A DNA stretch of 64,000 bases, taken from NCBI GenBank assembly GCA_030544215.1, contig JARZZO010000003.1, positions 17,989,879-18,053,878 on the forward strand. Reading direction: 5' to 3'. This DNA is from Zantedeschia hybrid cultivar. Taxonomy: Eukaryota > Streptophyta > Magnoliopsida > Alismatales > Araceae. The first letter of the stretch is position 1. Each line of letters starts with the position of its first letter. The notes under the pieces are model-generated. The model ran no database searches, was not told where the DNA came from, and saw nothing but the letters and a program-made list of their open reading frames with translations. This document shows positions 11,489-23,125 of the stretch, piece after piece. The position numbers and the translations under genes are program-made.

Positions 11489-12868
11489 GTGAAAGGTCCA
11501 TCTGGTGAACAAATTCACGACTCTCGTGACAAAACAACTGAAAAGTTCGAATTCACAGTTCATAAGAAGGGACTTCACCGCTTCTGCTTCACTAACAAGT
11601 CTCCCTACCATGAAACTATTGACTTTGATGTACATGTTGGCCACTTTTCACACTTTGATCAACATGCAAAAGATGGTAATCCATGATCGTTCTTCAATTA
11701 TTTAAATTATTTTAATGGAAACAGAATTTTTTTTTAATTTATCAATGTATCTGCAGAACATTTTGCTCCTCTCTTTGAGCAAATCGGGAAGCTAGAGGAA
11801 GCTCTGTACAACATACAGTTTGAACAGCATTGGCTGGAGGCTCAAACTGACCGTCAAGCACTGGGTATGTGTTTTTATTTGGACGAAGATGTGCAAGTTA
11901 CTAGAATTCTTGATGGCCTTGATGCTACTGCCATATAAACTAATCAAGACTTTCAATTTTCTTCATCGCTCTTTCATTCCAAGATATAACATAGTGGATC
12001 TATGACAATCAACTTGAAATATAATTTATCAGCTTCCTGACTTTAGTCATGCCACTTTTGGGGCTGTTGGATACTTATCTTAGAATCAATTTGCTTGAGA
12101 TGATGAGCATGCTTAACAGAACTCCTTTGGCAGTTAAAAAGTGCTGTTGGAATTGTTAATTTATCAGCCCAAGGACTTGTAATGAATCGTCCACTGCAGT
12201 GTGGTGATTACATTAAATTTTGACTAGGCTTGCAGAAAGCTGACTGCCTTCTGGAGGTGGACCTGTCTGTCAATATCCTCATCTAGCATCTTTCAAAACT
12301 TGAGGGGTACTTTTCAGGATTTTTTCCCTGGTTGCATGATCATCGGCTGTGCAACTGATATGTGTGTGCGTGTGTTCTCATCACCAACTGGTCTCATGGG
12401 AGTTCAGACGACCTCCAAATTAACATTAACCATTATGCCACCTTATAAAACGTTTAGGTTGGACAGGCAGCAGAATGTAAGGCTTCAGCAAATCATTGGA
12501 ATCTTGCAGGTCCAGCGGACCTTAGACTTACTGTATATGGGCGGGTAAGGGCTTTGAAGGAGCATCAGTTTTTCTAATGTATTCATAGTCTTCACAGCAG
12601 TTCATAACAAAGAAAATGAAAGATCTACAGAACTCGATTAGATATGAGCATTTTATAATTTCACTCTTTTGTGTTTTCTCTCCATTTGAAAGTAAGCAGC
12701 ATTAAAATAACATTCTAAAAACTGATTGATGCAGTGAATGAAGGGATGAGCAGAAGGGCAGTCCATAAAGCTCTTTTTGAATCAGCAGCACTTATTGGAG
12801 CTAGTGTTCTTCAAGTCTATCTCCTACGCCGACTTTTTGAGCGAAAGCTGGGTACTTCAAGGGTTTAG
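11489..12868 (+). CDS. p24 beta3-like cargo receptor (emp24/GOLD family), last three exons
   Basis: Exons 11489-11675, 11757-11864 and 12735-12868 have proper AG/GT borders and keep one frame across both introns (phase 1 at each). They encode 142 residues up to a TAG stop. The first exon gives the second half of the GOLD domain (GPSGEQIHDSRD, then FCFTNKSPYHETIDFDVHVGHF). The second gives the coiled coil (EQIGKLEEALYNIQFEQHW). The third gives one membrane span (ALIGASVLQVYLL) and the cytosolic tail RRLFERKLGTSRV, which ends in the RV typical of this subfamily. Plant p24 beta3 has about 214 residues, so roughly the first 72 (signal peptide and first GOLD half, including the first disulfide cysteine) are absent here. 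p24 proteins cycle between ER and Golgi and bind COPI/COPII coats. Either a 5' exon lies further upstream than the window, or the gene is truncated. Confidence 0.88.
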
Positions 12869-15800
12869 TTTTTCTCCTTAATTATGTAAACTTCAGATGC
12901 TGGTACTTAAAACTACTTTCGGCAGCATCGTGACATCAAAGGTTAGAATTCTTAAGCTTTCAGATTTGTGCTGGGCTTCATAAACTGGGAAATTATGTAC
13001 ATTAAATCTTGATTTTTTTTGGATGGTCGACAAATTTTCAGTCCTTTCGACAGTTTGTGCTAGACACTTTTTCTTCATTTCCTTTTTATTTTAGTTCGAA
13101 GGATGAAAGGAACTTGATGGAGAAACGATGTCTCTTTGTCATGGTAGAAGATCACTGACTTTTTGTGCTTGCTTAATAATATTAGTGGAACATTCTATAC
13201 TACGAAGGCGCACCCCCTGCAGATGGAATGTTATGGTTGCCGACAGTGTTTTAGGATTTGGTGGTTCAGTCCCATGCCTGGATTAGTTTTAACTAAGTGC
13301 ATTTCTTTAGGTGGATTTGATTCGGTGTCACCATACTTGGATTAGTTTTCACTGTGTATTTCTTTTCTAATTCCTCATTCGTGTGTGATCAGTTTGATTA
13401 TCGAGGATTGTCTATACTTATATTCAACTGAGCGTAACTTGTTTGACCCTTGACTGACTTTTGATCTAAGTGGGCATGTTTGAGCGTAGGGATGTAACTT
13501 TGGGTGGGTTGGGTTATGTGGTAATTTGAGATCAACTTAAATTCAAAATAGTCCAGTGCAGTCCAAATTCAACTCAGATTTAATTTAAATTTAGTAGGTC
13601 AACCACCAGCTAAAATCTTTGAATATGTTGTTCCGTCCGTCTCCCTCCTTTTGGTGATGGCTAAGCCAATGTTTGGATTGAACTTAGAATGTGATTTTGA
13701 CCTTAGTAAAAGTGGCAGTTCTAATGTGTTACGTCTTTTGCTCTGGTTTCAAGTTATCATTCGCGTTTGATGATGCTCTTATGTAGTGCAAAATCCGTAC
13801 GAGGAGAACTAGGCCAGTTTTTGGGAGACAGACAATCCAGAATTTGGAGATCTCCTACGTCTGACGTCTACCGAGCAAATTTGTCGATTACTTCATCTTG
13901 GATTATCAGATTCAGTTACTGGTACCATCTATTTTACGGCCCTCTTTGATAAGTGGATCATACGGGATTAGTTATGTTTATATCAGAAAAAGTGGCATTT
14001 TGATGCAAATAAATGTGTCTTTCAAAATTATAATGATAACTTGAATAAGTCATTCTATTATTGAAAGTTTATTCGGTCATCAGAGACGGCTTTGTCAGAA
14101 CTTTTACAAGAATGCTTACGACTATATGTCTCAAGCCAAGTTTGTAACCGAACCTTTCTCACTTAACCCTCTCTGCCTCCGCCCCATCTCCATCTCAGCT
14201 TTGTAGGGAACTCCTACCCCCTCCCCCCAATCTCCCTTGGGAGGATCAGTCTCTTTTTTAGGAGCATTTTGCGGGTACTTACCTGAAATCATCCTCCCTT
14301 TGGGAGGTTTCTTTGTTTCATGTTCTAGTTTTTCTATGTCCATTGTGCAGGGTCATCTTTGTTTTAAACCTTTTGTTATCTTAAAGATCTTGGGTAGGTC
14401 ACATTTTATCTTCCCCATCTCGGTTCCTCATTCCTTTTGCGATCGGTTGTTGTTGTTGTCTTGCATCGATAACTCTCACGGTTGGCTTCTCCATCTATGA
14501 AGTTCTCCATATGTTCGCCTTCCGATCGTCGTTTATCACGGCTTTTAGCCGTATCATATAGAGCTCTTTCGAAGATGCAAATTTATTATGTTGCAATCAT
14601 TGTTGGGTACCATTATCAAGGAGATCTCGGCCTATCTGCACGGCTTCTACACACCTCCTCTCGGAAGTGTGTTCTACGAGATCTCTCTTATTGCGGATCT
14701 TACTGTCTCTTGGATGGTGCAGTCCTGGCCAATCTAAGGAGGAAGCCTCCAACGTGGGATGCAACTTCTTCAAACCCTAAACTTTAATAATGTATTGCTC
14801 TGCCGGCCGTATGCAAGAGTTTGATCTCTACAGTGAAGGTTTCTTTGTCATATCTATATTACACTTTGTTCTTTGGAGGAATGGGCATGGGTACGGGCTG
14901 CGTATGATTTTTGTAATGGGCGTTTACTTTAGTCTTGTTGAATGTATCATGTTTAATTTAATGCAATGAGATGACTTTGTCTATTGCCCCAAAAAAGAGA
15001 GAGAATGCATATGACTAATTCTTAATTAAGAGTATTGGTTATTAAGGAAGGCATATGGGACTTTTTACATGAATAACAATAATTCATTCTTATTTATTTT
15101 AAAAAGTTTCTTAAAATAATAATATCATAAATATTATCCTTAAAGAGAGAAAATGCCATAATTACTGTCTTAGATGCTACTTTATTTGTGAATTGCCTGG
15201 CACAAGGGATCTTCATATTAACATAGAAAAGGGCAAAAGTGATATCTTATTTAAAATTTAAAGAGTATCTTTACATAAATGATCTTTTGTCTTTTGGAGG
15301 GAAATACATTTTTCCTGTTTGGGGATGACTTTTCTCTTTCTTTCATCAAGAATCAACTACGATAAACCATGCCTGGGTTGTTAGGAAGACGTGTGCGTTG
15401 AGACATGTTTACCATCGGTTTTTTGTAAGTTTATTGAAAGCTATGGTCATTTTAAATCTTCGGTGCTAAGGATTATATATTTTCCTACTTAGTCAGAGCT
15501 TTTTATTTTGATACTAATCTGTTTAGAGTACAAAAATATTAATATAGAGTACAAAAATACTAATCGTTCTTTCTCCAGACCCTACAAATGGTGGGAGTCC
15601 CGTGCACTGGATACGTCCTTTTTTTTGTATAAGAAGAGATAAGAAGAATGGAAGGTTGCAGCAAGAGGGAGAGTTAGGGAATGAAGGAGGAGAATGTGGA
15701 CTCGAAACCTAAATTGATCACATAAAAATTTGCCTGTATTGTGTTTCTTATAATAATAAATTCCGATATTTGAAATATGAAAATCAATGGAACACAATCA

Positions 15801-16011
15801 AATATGTACCGTTAGTAGTAACGTCAAATTTTCATGCGTCCTAGATAGTTAGATGTAGATATATTATATACACATATATCGTATATAATAGTAAGGTCAT
15901 TTCATTGTGGTCTAAAGGTCATAGATTCAAAATTGAAAACTGATCTCTTTATAGAAGGGTCTTACTCAAAATTTAAATTAAATTATACTTAAATATATTT
16001 TTATCATATTA
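12869..16011. other. Intergenic, no firm gene; possible retroelement 3' end near 14.8-15.0 kb
   Basis: The first few hundred bases are probably the p24 3' UTR and downstream region. ORFs at 14237-14500 and 14482-14787 do not resemble any known protein. The sequence at 14880-14990 (GTAATGGGCG, then TTTAATGCAATGAGATGACT, then a short A-run) resembles the 3' UTR of a plant retroelement, with low confidence. Four of the twelve copy differences fall at 14874-15627, the densest cluster in the unit. Confidence 0.35.
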
Positions 16012-17900
16012 CTAGTTCTAAACCCGTGCGGTGCATGATATTTGTTTGAATTTGTTTAAAAAAATTTAAATTTAATTTTAAGATAAAAAAATTCATATTG
16101 ATTTAAATAACTTTATTTTAATACAAAAATTAAAAATATGTATTAATACATGCATAATACTATTAATTAAATTTATTTGTCATATTAGTATTTTTAAATC
16201 ACCTAAATAAAATTACTAATCTAAAAAACATTCATGTGATAAATTTAATATAACCAACATCATTGTTCAGTAAAGTTTTCAACTTAATATAGTTCAAATT
16301 TAAATACAACAAAAATGGCAAATTATGGATACTTAAGAATATATATTTAAAAAGTATACTTTAGATTAATATTTTTCCTTAAATATTTAATATGATAATT
16401 ATATCTTAATTAAAATACAGTTACAAGATAAAATTAATTCTTTAACTATTATATAATTAATATGATAATTAAATTAACTTGCTTCAAATACAGATACTCG
16501 TGATTGTTAATATGTTAATTGAAGATGAGATTTACATAAAGTAAAATTGACTATTTTCTGTCTCATCATTTTAAAATTATTTAAATTTTGTGATTAAAAT
16601 GACAAATTTATGATATTAAGACTTTTTTGATACTTGAGAATGTATTTATTTTGGTATAAAAATTTTTGATAATAAATTCACATGTTTCAAACGTAAATAA
16701 TCATTTTAAAAGAGAAATGATAAAATTTCAACTAAAATGACAAATTCTTGATACTAAAGAATAACTGAATCAAAAAGGAACAATGGTTGCAAGAACAGTT
16801 GAAATAGCATATATATTCTTGTGTATGAATAACGTATAAAGGTTAAAAACCTCAAGATTTAATCATGATGTAAATATAGAAGTCATTTTTCAAAATTCAC
16901 AACCATTACATTTTATTGATATTTAAAATTTTGAGGTTGTTGCTCAAAAGTAGAATCGACTATTTTCTATCCGATCATTTTAAAATTAATGATATTAAAA
17001 ATTTTCAGCTAAAATGATAAATTTATGATATTTAAGTATTTTTTGGATACTTAAGAATACATTTATTTTCAGCTAAAATGACAAATTCTTGATACTTAAC
17101 AATATATACTTAAAAAGTATACTTTACATTAATATTTTGCAACATTCAACTATACTTTAGAAAGCTATAATACATTTTAGTTATTAACTAATTAATATAT
17201 TTATTATATTATATAATTAAACATTAATGACTAAACAATTTAAGTGACAAATTCATGATATTTAAATTTTTTTGATACTTAACGATATATTTCAAAATAG
17301 TAAATTCATTTAAATATTTATTTTGATATAAAATTTTATAATAAATTCACTTTTATTTATTGTTTTAATGTTTTAACTATCAATTGATATTTATTGTCAA
17401 TATCAATATACTTTCAACGTGGTTAAATATATATTTTGATGCAATCTTTTTATGAAGCATAAATTCATGATATTTAAGTAGTTTTTAAAGAATATAATAG
17501 ATAAATTCACTTTTATTCATTGCTTTAATATTTTGATTATTCATTAATGTTCGTCATAGATATATGAATTGAGGGTGAGATTTATATATAGGAACTGACT
17601 ATTTTCTGTCTAATCGTTTTAAAGGAAATATTTCAAAATTTAAATTAAAATTAACATTTCAAATCACTTAAATATTTAAGATAGTAATTATATGTTAATT
17701 ATTAATTAACTAAAATACTCATAAAAGGTATAATCTTTTAAATGATTACATGATTAATATGTTAATGACATTTTAATCATATTTTGACCAAATTGTTCAG
17801 GGAAAATTCTTAAAACATCTAAATATGTAATTTAAAAACAATGGCTTCTCTAGTTAGTTGGCAATTTCTTAATATAGTGCCCTTGGACTCCATTAATCAT
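16012..17900. repeat. Very AT-rich block with a recurring core motif
   Basis: About 1.9 kb of strongly AT-rich sequence without ORFs. A core like AATGACAAATTCATGATA followed by TTTTTTGATACTTAAGAATA recurs at about 16313, 16597, 16734, 17010, 17074, 17240 and 17456 with variable spacing, often followed by AAAAGTATACTTTA. The left edge reads ACTAGTTCTAAACCCGTGCG, which on the minus strand is a GC-rich word ending in CTAG before T, as at Helitron 3' ends. Copy 2 is at 48369-50257. Confidence 0.65.
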
Positions 17901-18268
17901 GATTTAATTGCTAAAAATGTAAGTCCAAAATTCAAACCCATCAGGGTTACTAATTTTTTCTTCTGCATCGTTATTATTAATTTCTTCTCTCCCACTCTTC
18001 CGGCCCACTAAGTACTCCTATTTCCTCTCCTCCCCCCATTAATTACTTAATAATTAAGGAGATCACGTAATCTTCAGAGAGAGACATTTGGAAATAGGAA
18101 AGATTGCATTAAGTTTGGCCTTCTCTCCTAATAATTACTCCTATTCCACCTCATTAATTATCCAGTAATCAAGAAAATCACGTACTCTCCCATTGAAAGA
18201 ATTTAAGAATAAGAAAAGTATATAGAGACATATGAACCCCTATATTTTCCTTGTAATAGAGACATAAG

Positions 18269-18388
18269 TATACACAAATCCATTCTGTCTACTTAGGTGA
18301 TAATTTTAGATATAAATTGATTTTTCAGTATATACAAATCCATTCTACCTACTTAGGTGATAATTTTAGATATAAGTTAATTTTTCAG
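18269..18388. repeat. 60-bp direct tandem duplication
   Basis: Two head-to-tail 60-bp units (18269-18328 and 18329-18388) starting TATACACAAATCCATTCTG and TATATACAAATCCATTCTA, with only a few mismatches. Copy 2 is at 50626-50745. Confidence 0.9.
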
Positions 18389-18434
18389 AAAAATAATCTC
18401 ACAGACTTGAAGACAATCGCATAAGTCGTGCACA

Positions 18435-19230
18435 TCTATGACCGAACAACAGGGGGTCTGACTCAGCTAATCCCCAAGTTCTCCTTGGTGGGTTTGTGTG
18501 AGGACTGTGTCAGCTCAACACATCAGCATCAGCTCTGCCATCATTCCCTAAATAGAAACTCTAACTTGGTGAAAGCCAAAATATTCTTTTTTTTTTCAAG
18601 ACTGAATTTTAGGACGGACGGCCTCGCATGTTTTCACGTAGACTCAACAATTTAAAATTTTGAATTTCAATGAACAGCAAAAACATTCTTAATGGACTGA
18701 GTATAATAATAATTTGTGATTAAAAAAGTATTTTAAATTGCTAACACATGGAAATGTGTGAGACAGATCTAAAACATAAGAAAAAATGGTGCAGGCACCA
18801 CGTGAGGTACAGATTCTTCGCCGTTCAACACTGAAAAAATATAAAATCGACATCGGCTTCCGTTCCGGGATTTGAACCCGGGTCCGTCTGGGTGAAAGCC
18901 AGATATCATAGCCGGAGTAGACGACAACGGATTGATGTCTAGAAGATGCTGGATCATTATTTCCTACTTTTTTTCTCTCTCGCACGCACGCTCACACACA
19001 CACACATCTTAGCAAACATGATATAGTCATTATGTATTCTTGTCTACTCTATATAAGTGGTGCAAAATGTGGGATCAGTTCTAACATGGATCAATGTCAA
19101 ATATTTACTCCAAAAATATACATGCAAACACGAGATATTTCCTCTGCTTAGGACTTATCCTTTGTACTGAAGTAGTTACGAACATACCTGATACTACTGT
19201 TTCTGTTATCATGTGTGTTACGAACACACA
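18435..19230. repeat. Older local duplication, unit A
   Basis: Three blocks of this unit recur in the same order in unit B at 20050-20755: GACTCAGCTAA..CCCCAAGTTCTCC (18459); CAGGCACCACGT, then GGTACAGATTCT and a tRNA-like segment (18791-18931); and the block from AGTCATTATGTATTCTTG to CTACTGTTTCTGTTATC (19024-19210). The blocks are separated by insertions or deletions and have diverged far more than the 32-kb copies, so this event is older. Confidence 0.8.
18858..18931 (-). pseudogene. tRNA-Glu(UUC)-like relic A
   Basis: On the minus strand, 74 nt begin TCCGTTGTCGTC and end CCGGAACGGAA. The anticodon arm TCTGG-CTTTCAC-CCAGA is perfect with anticodon UUC, and the T arm CCGGG-TTCAAAT-CCCGG is perfect. 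The D arm has changed at positions that are invariant in plant tRNA-Glu, and one C is missing before the 3' acceptor strand, leaving six acceptor pairs. A T-run about 20 nt downstream could be a pol III terminator. I call it a pseudogene; tRNAscan-SE scores would decide. Confidence 0.75.
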
Positions 19231-19338
19231 TGATATTAATGAAGTAATTACTCCTATTCCTCCTCATTAGTTATCCAGAAGGAAATCACGAACTCATTAC
19301 CTGTATACACAACTGCTTATTAGCTGAGCCCGTAGCCA

Positions 19339-19755
19339 TCATACTGATGGAGTGGCGGAGGATGCGGGGGCGGAGGCGGACGTGGAGGGGATCTCCGAAG
19401 TCGGTGCGGAGGGGGACGCGGAGGGGATCTCCGATGACGGTGCGGAGGCGGAGGCGGACGCGGATGACGGTGCGGAGGCGGACGCGGATGATGATGCGGA
19501 GGGGATCTCCGAAGTCGGTGCGGAGGGGGACGCGGAGGGGATCTCCGAAGTCGGTGCGGAGGCGGACGCGGATGACGGTGCGGAGGCGGACGCGGACGCA
19601 GATGATGATGCGGAGGCGGACGCGGATGACGGTGCGGAGGCGGACGCGGATTGTACCATCGGCGCCGGCAGAGGCGCCGGAAGCACGAGCCTACCAGGGT
19701 TTATAGTTCTTCTGTCATTCCATGGGAAAGGATGCTTAGGCTTACGCTTGGGCAT
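19339..19755 (-). CDS. Ser/Ala-rich 138-residue hypothetical protein on a minisatellite
   Basis: I do not recognise a family. The ORF starts MPKRKPKHPFPWND, a basic nuclear-signal-like beginning followed by about 15 ordinary residues. The rest is almost all Ser, Ala and Pro in (SA)n runs with four SEIPS blocks, ending ..ATPSV. The start is supported by context: a CT-rich leader ending in CTCTGCG before the ATG, and an ATAAAAG box about 95 nt upstream (19851-19857). The DNA is a GC-rich minisatellite that is open in several frames, so the ORF could be fortuitous. For coding: the unique N-terminus and the leader. Against: no known domain and very low complexity. It is identical in length and sequence in copy 2. 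Confidence 0.45.
   Translation of the reverse strand: MPKRKPKHPFPWNDRRTINPGRLVLPAPLPAPMVQSASASAPSSASASASSSASASASAPSSASASAPTSEIPSASPSAPTSEIPSASSSASASAPSSASASASAPSSEIPSASPSAPTSEIPSTSASAPASSATPSV
19345..19650. repeat. GC-rich minisatellite (GCGGAGGCGGAC / GGGGATCTCCGA units)
   Basis: Interspersed units of the type GCGGAGGCGGACGCGGATGA and GGAGGGGATCTCCGAAGTCG, all multiples of 3 bp, fill about 300 bp. Four GGGGATCTCC blocks occur. No length or sequence change is visible against copy 2 (51702-52007), although such arrays usually mutate quickly. Confidence 0.9.
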
Positions 19756-19850
19756 CGCAGAGGAGGAGAGAGGAACTGGTTAGAGAGTGAGGCGGGGAGA
19801 AGGAGAAGAGAGGCGGGAAGAAGGAGACTGGCCAGAGGAAGCACTGATGG

Positions 19851-19857
19851 CTTTTAT
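19851..19857 (-). promoter_or_regulatory. TATA-like box of the Ser/Ala-rich ORF
   Basis: ATAAAAG on the minus strand, about 95 nt before the ATG, followed by a pyrimidine-rich leader (TTCTTCCCGCC, CTCTTCTCC). GC-rich sequence with ACGCCC repeats lies just upstream. The partner is at 52208-52214. Confidence 0.4.
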
Positions 19858-20049
19858 GGCACCGCCGTTCGGCGTGGGCGTGGGCGTGGGAAGAGGGTAG
19901 CAGAGGAAACTGGGCGGGAAAATAGGCTAGGCGTGGGAGAGGGGAGAGGTGTGTGTGAGAGGTGTGACCGTGGGGCTTGTGGGCCATTCTGTTGATTAAT
20001 CGTACAAAGTTTGGGAAATTGCTGCAGCATTTGGTAAATGAGATAAGGT

Positions 20050-20755
20050 CATGACTCAGCTAACCCCAGTTCAGCGGGTAATTGATCTCCCCAAGTTCTC
20101 CTAGGTGCACAGGCACCACGTTTTCAAAATAAGGTACAGATTCTGCATCGTTCAAAACTGAAAAAATATTAACTGAGAACGCTTCTCGTAGCCGGGATTT
20201 AAACCCGGGTCGCCTGGATGAAAACCAAGTATGTTAACCGGACTGGACGTCAACGGATTGGTGAGTCGAAGGGAGTACACTTATACACTTTCCTTTCCAC
20301 CCTTTCTATCTCATCTTAGCTGTTGGACTACATGAATTTTGATGTATGTAACAATTCTGTGGCATAATAATCTAAGATCTTTTGTATATGTATTTCACGT
20401 CTGTTCAAAGTATTGAAACATCTGTATGTAACCACTTGGAATATGTAGTCCCTGGAAGAAGGTAGCTATTACGTTTTAAGCATATAGTTATTGGAAAAGG
20501 AAGGCTATTACATTTTAAACATGATATTTCATGATAGAATATTAAGTCATTATGTATTCTTGTCTACTCTATATAAGTGGTGCAAAATGTGGGATCAGTT
20601 CTAGCATGGGTCAATGTCAAATATTTACTCCAAAATCTACATGCAAACATGAGAGAATATTTCCTCTGCTTAGGACTTAATTAATGCCGGTGCCTTTGTA
20701 CTGAAGTAGTTACGAACACACATGATACTACTGTTTCTGTTATCTTATTGCTGCC
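20050..20755. repeat. Older local duplication, unit B
   Basis: Counterpart of 18435-19230. It keeps the AGTCATTATGTATTC to CTGTTTCTGTTATC block at about 20546-20743 almost unchanged, with a small insertion (TTAATGCCGGTGCC) not present in unit A. Units A and B bracket the Ser/Ala ORF. Confidence 0.8.
20184..20257 (-). pseudogene. tRNA-Glu(UUC)-like relic B
   Basis: On the minus strand, 74 nt begin TCCGTTGACGTCCAG and end CCCGGCTACGAGA. The D arm keeps GTCCAGTCCGGTTAA, closer to a real tRNA-Glu than relic A. The anticodon loop is TTTTCAT (UUC) on a stem with one G-U pair. The T arm is CCGGG-TTTAAAT-CCCGG. The 3' acceptor strand (CTACGAGA) no longer pairs well with TCCGTTG, so it is almost certainly non-functional. 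A T6 run follows in the same place as for relic A. Confidence 0.75.
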
Positions 20756-21469
20756 ACCTATCCCAGAGCAGGTAAAATTTATGTAAGGGCTATTCGTAAT
20801 CTTCCCTTTCTTCATTGTATTCTTTCTGGTATTAACAGGAAATTTAGTAAACAACTTGGAGCTTTAGTACGACACGGTAAATGCTATTTTTATTGGGCTG
20901 ATCTTAAGGAGATGAACTGGGCCCTTATTGGATTTGGTTGATGGCCCCTTAGGGGTTTAGGAAAACTATTTATTTCTTCAGGAAAGGAAAATTTTTCTTT
21001 CCGGACTGAAGACCATTCTGAGAATCAAAAAACATAATTATCTGTGGTTAGGGGTTATTCAGAAGAGTCAAAGCTCATGTGGGTGGTTAATGTGAAATAT
21101 AAACCATTCCTTGGAGAGGGAGAGAAGCTTGATTTTTTTCATGGCAAGAAAATTTTCGAAGTAGGAAAATTTTTGCGATAATTTTCATAACTAGGGAGTA
21201 AAAAGTTCTCTGTTTATTTTTTCAAACTCCTAATCCAAAGGAAACTAATTTTTCCGGAAAGTAAACTTTTTTACTTTTATTATTAATTTAATTGTATTTT
21301 AATAGATATTGAAATATTTGTAAAATCACTTAAATCTCTCATTAGCGTTTCCAAACGCTGCCCAAACGTTGTCATCCGAGTTTTCGCTACATGGGCAGTT
21401 GTGCTCCATTCCGATGGCGTCGCGCAGAGGTAAGAGCACGAGAGGGAGGGTTTTCTTGATGGCGGGAGG
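20756..21469. other. No recognisable gene; leads into the guanylate kinase first exon
   Basis: Sequence around 20760-21060 may be retroelement debris, but no motif is clear. The last 100 bp turns GC-richer before the kinase presequence exon and presumably held its promoter and leader. No TATA box is convincing. Confidence 0.3.
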
Positions 21470-22749
21470 ATGGCAAGGACCCTTCTCCTGCTGACGCCTT
21501 GCAGGGCTCTATCCACCTCCTCCTCCCCCATGCTCATGCGCAAGGTTCTCGCCTCCATCGCCCGTTCCCATCCCCTACCCAGAGCCATCCCCGTCCAGCT
21601 CTCCAGGCCCCCCTAGGGCGAACTCTGGGTGCCGTCTCATGGCGTCCTCCTGCAGAACCGAGGGCTCCCGAAGGGGTCCCTACGTCCCGTTGCGCTCCGC
21701 CATGGCGGACAAGGTTGGTGTTCACGTCTTTCGGCTTTTCTTGTCTTTTTAGCTTCATTCGAGAGCGCATCGGAAGCACTGTGTGATCTCAAGGTCGCCA
21801 ACTTTCGTGGTCTTTTTGGTGCTTCTCGGGTGAAGGAGGATTTTTGTTGCATTTAGAGAGCAATTTTATGCCGTTGGACTTCCACTTTCCGATGAGCTGG
21901 AGGCTCAATTTCTAATGGAAGGATATTTCAAACATTCTTCCCAGTTAATCTGTGTGTTCATCGTAAGACAACGTGCACAAAAGCAAGCGAATCTTGTTTA
22001 AGTTATTGTCGGTGCGTAGGATCGCATCTACATGACTCTAATGGATGGCACTTTGACGTTACCATGATTTCTGTTCATATTTAGTTGGATGCCTATCTGG
22101 ATGGGGATATATCGTCTTTTGAGAAGATGATTAGTGGAACTTTGGCATAGCTCATTTAGGTGATAAATCAATCAATAATTTAGGGCCACTTGCTTCATTG
22201 ACTTAGGGTGCCTTTCGTTTTACAAATCTTTCCGATCTTATTATGAGTTGTGTCTTAAAAGTCCTTATGCCTTTCCAATCTTGGAAGATGTTCTCAATGT
22301 TTACAATTACTTTCTTGATTCAACTTTTATTTTCTGTCCTCCTTACTTGACATCGTTTACGTCTTTATTTTGACACAACTTTTTCCTTCTTTCGATCAAA
22401 AAGGATAATAAAGATAACAACTAAATATTATTTGGCTGAGGGTGTAGTTGAAAGTAAATGTTTTAGAGCTTCCCTATTTTTAGAATTTAGTATGGAAGTA
22501 GCACTTCTTCGCCAGATGTAGAGTTGAAAATACTCTACCTAGATTTGAGAGGGTTTTGTAGACAACTAGGGTTCAAACTGGGAAACTTGGAGACAAGGCA
22601 TTTATAGGGTGAAGGGAAATAGATTCTAGGACTGATGATGCAATGTCTCCTTGAGAAGAGATTCCCCATATTGTATGGTACATTTTATGGCTTTAATGGG
22701 GATCAGAGAAAGATAGCAACTTTACAGCCAGTTCAGCTAATCCTCATAC

Positions 22750-22990
22750 TGCAGATCGAAGATTGAGGCAACCCATGACTTCACAGCTTTGGACTCCAAA
22801 GGTGAAGATTTTGGTTTGGAGGATTTCACATGGAAGACTTTCTACAAGTGAGATAGCCTAGCTCAATTTGAGATTAGGATGACCTGCTGCTTGTGTGGGG
22901 AGTGGGAGGGGACCTCTGATCATTTATTCGTTGATTGCTCCTCCTCTCAGGAGCTATGGCTGCAAGTTTCTGGAAGGTGGGCTACTACTT
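22750..22990 (+). mobile_element. LINE zf-RVT fragment in the kinase first intron
   Basis: The text QLWTPKVKILVWRISHGRLST, then CCLCGEWEGTSDHLFVDC and SSSQELWLQVSG, is the zf-RVT end of an L1-type ORF2, with the CxxC...H...C pattern intact. Stops interrupt it. The ends of the insertion are not resolved; upstream sequence from about 22440 may belong to it. Copy 2 is at 55107-55347. Confidence 0.8.
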
Positions 22991-23125
22991 TCTTCCCGAC
23001 ATGATGGTAAAGCTGATCTCAGAATGGAATGGTACTGAAAGCGGATTCTCAAGAGTTGACCAAAAGGTTTGATGGTTCATTTTGCATGCAAACCCATAAG
23101 CCTTTATCCTCTCTCTTTTTTTGTT

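Noticed and set aside
19347..19783. Two plus-strand ORFs of 119 and 143 residues over the minisatellite (Arg-rich; Asp/Glu/Ala-rich)
   Set aside because: The repeat units are multiples of 3 without stops, so several frames stay open. Only the minus-strand ORF has a leader and a TATA-like box.
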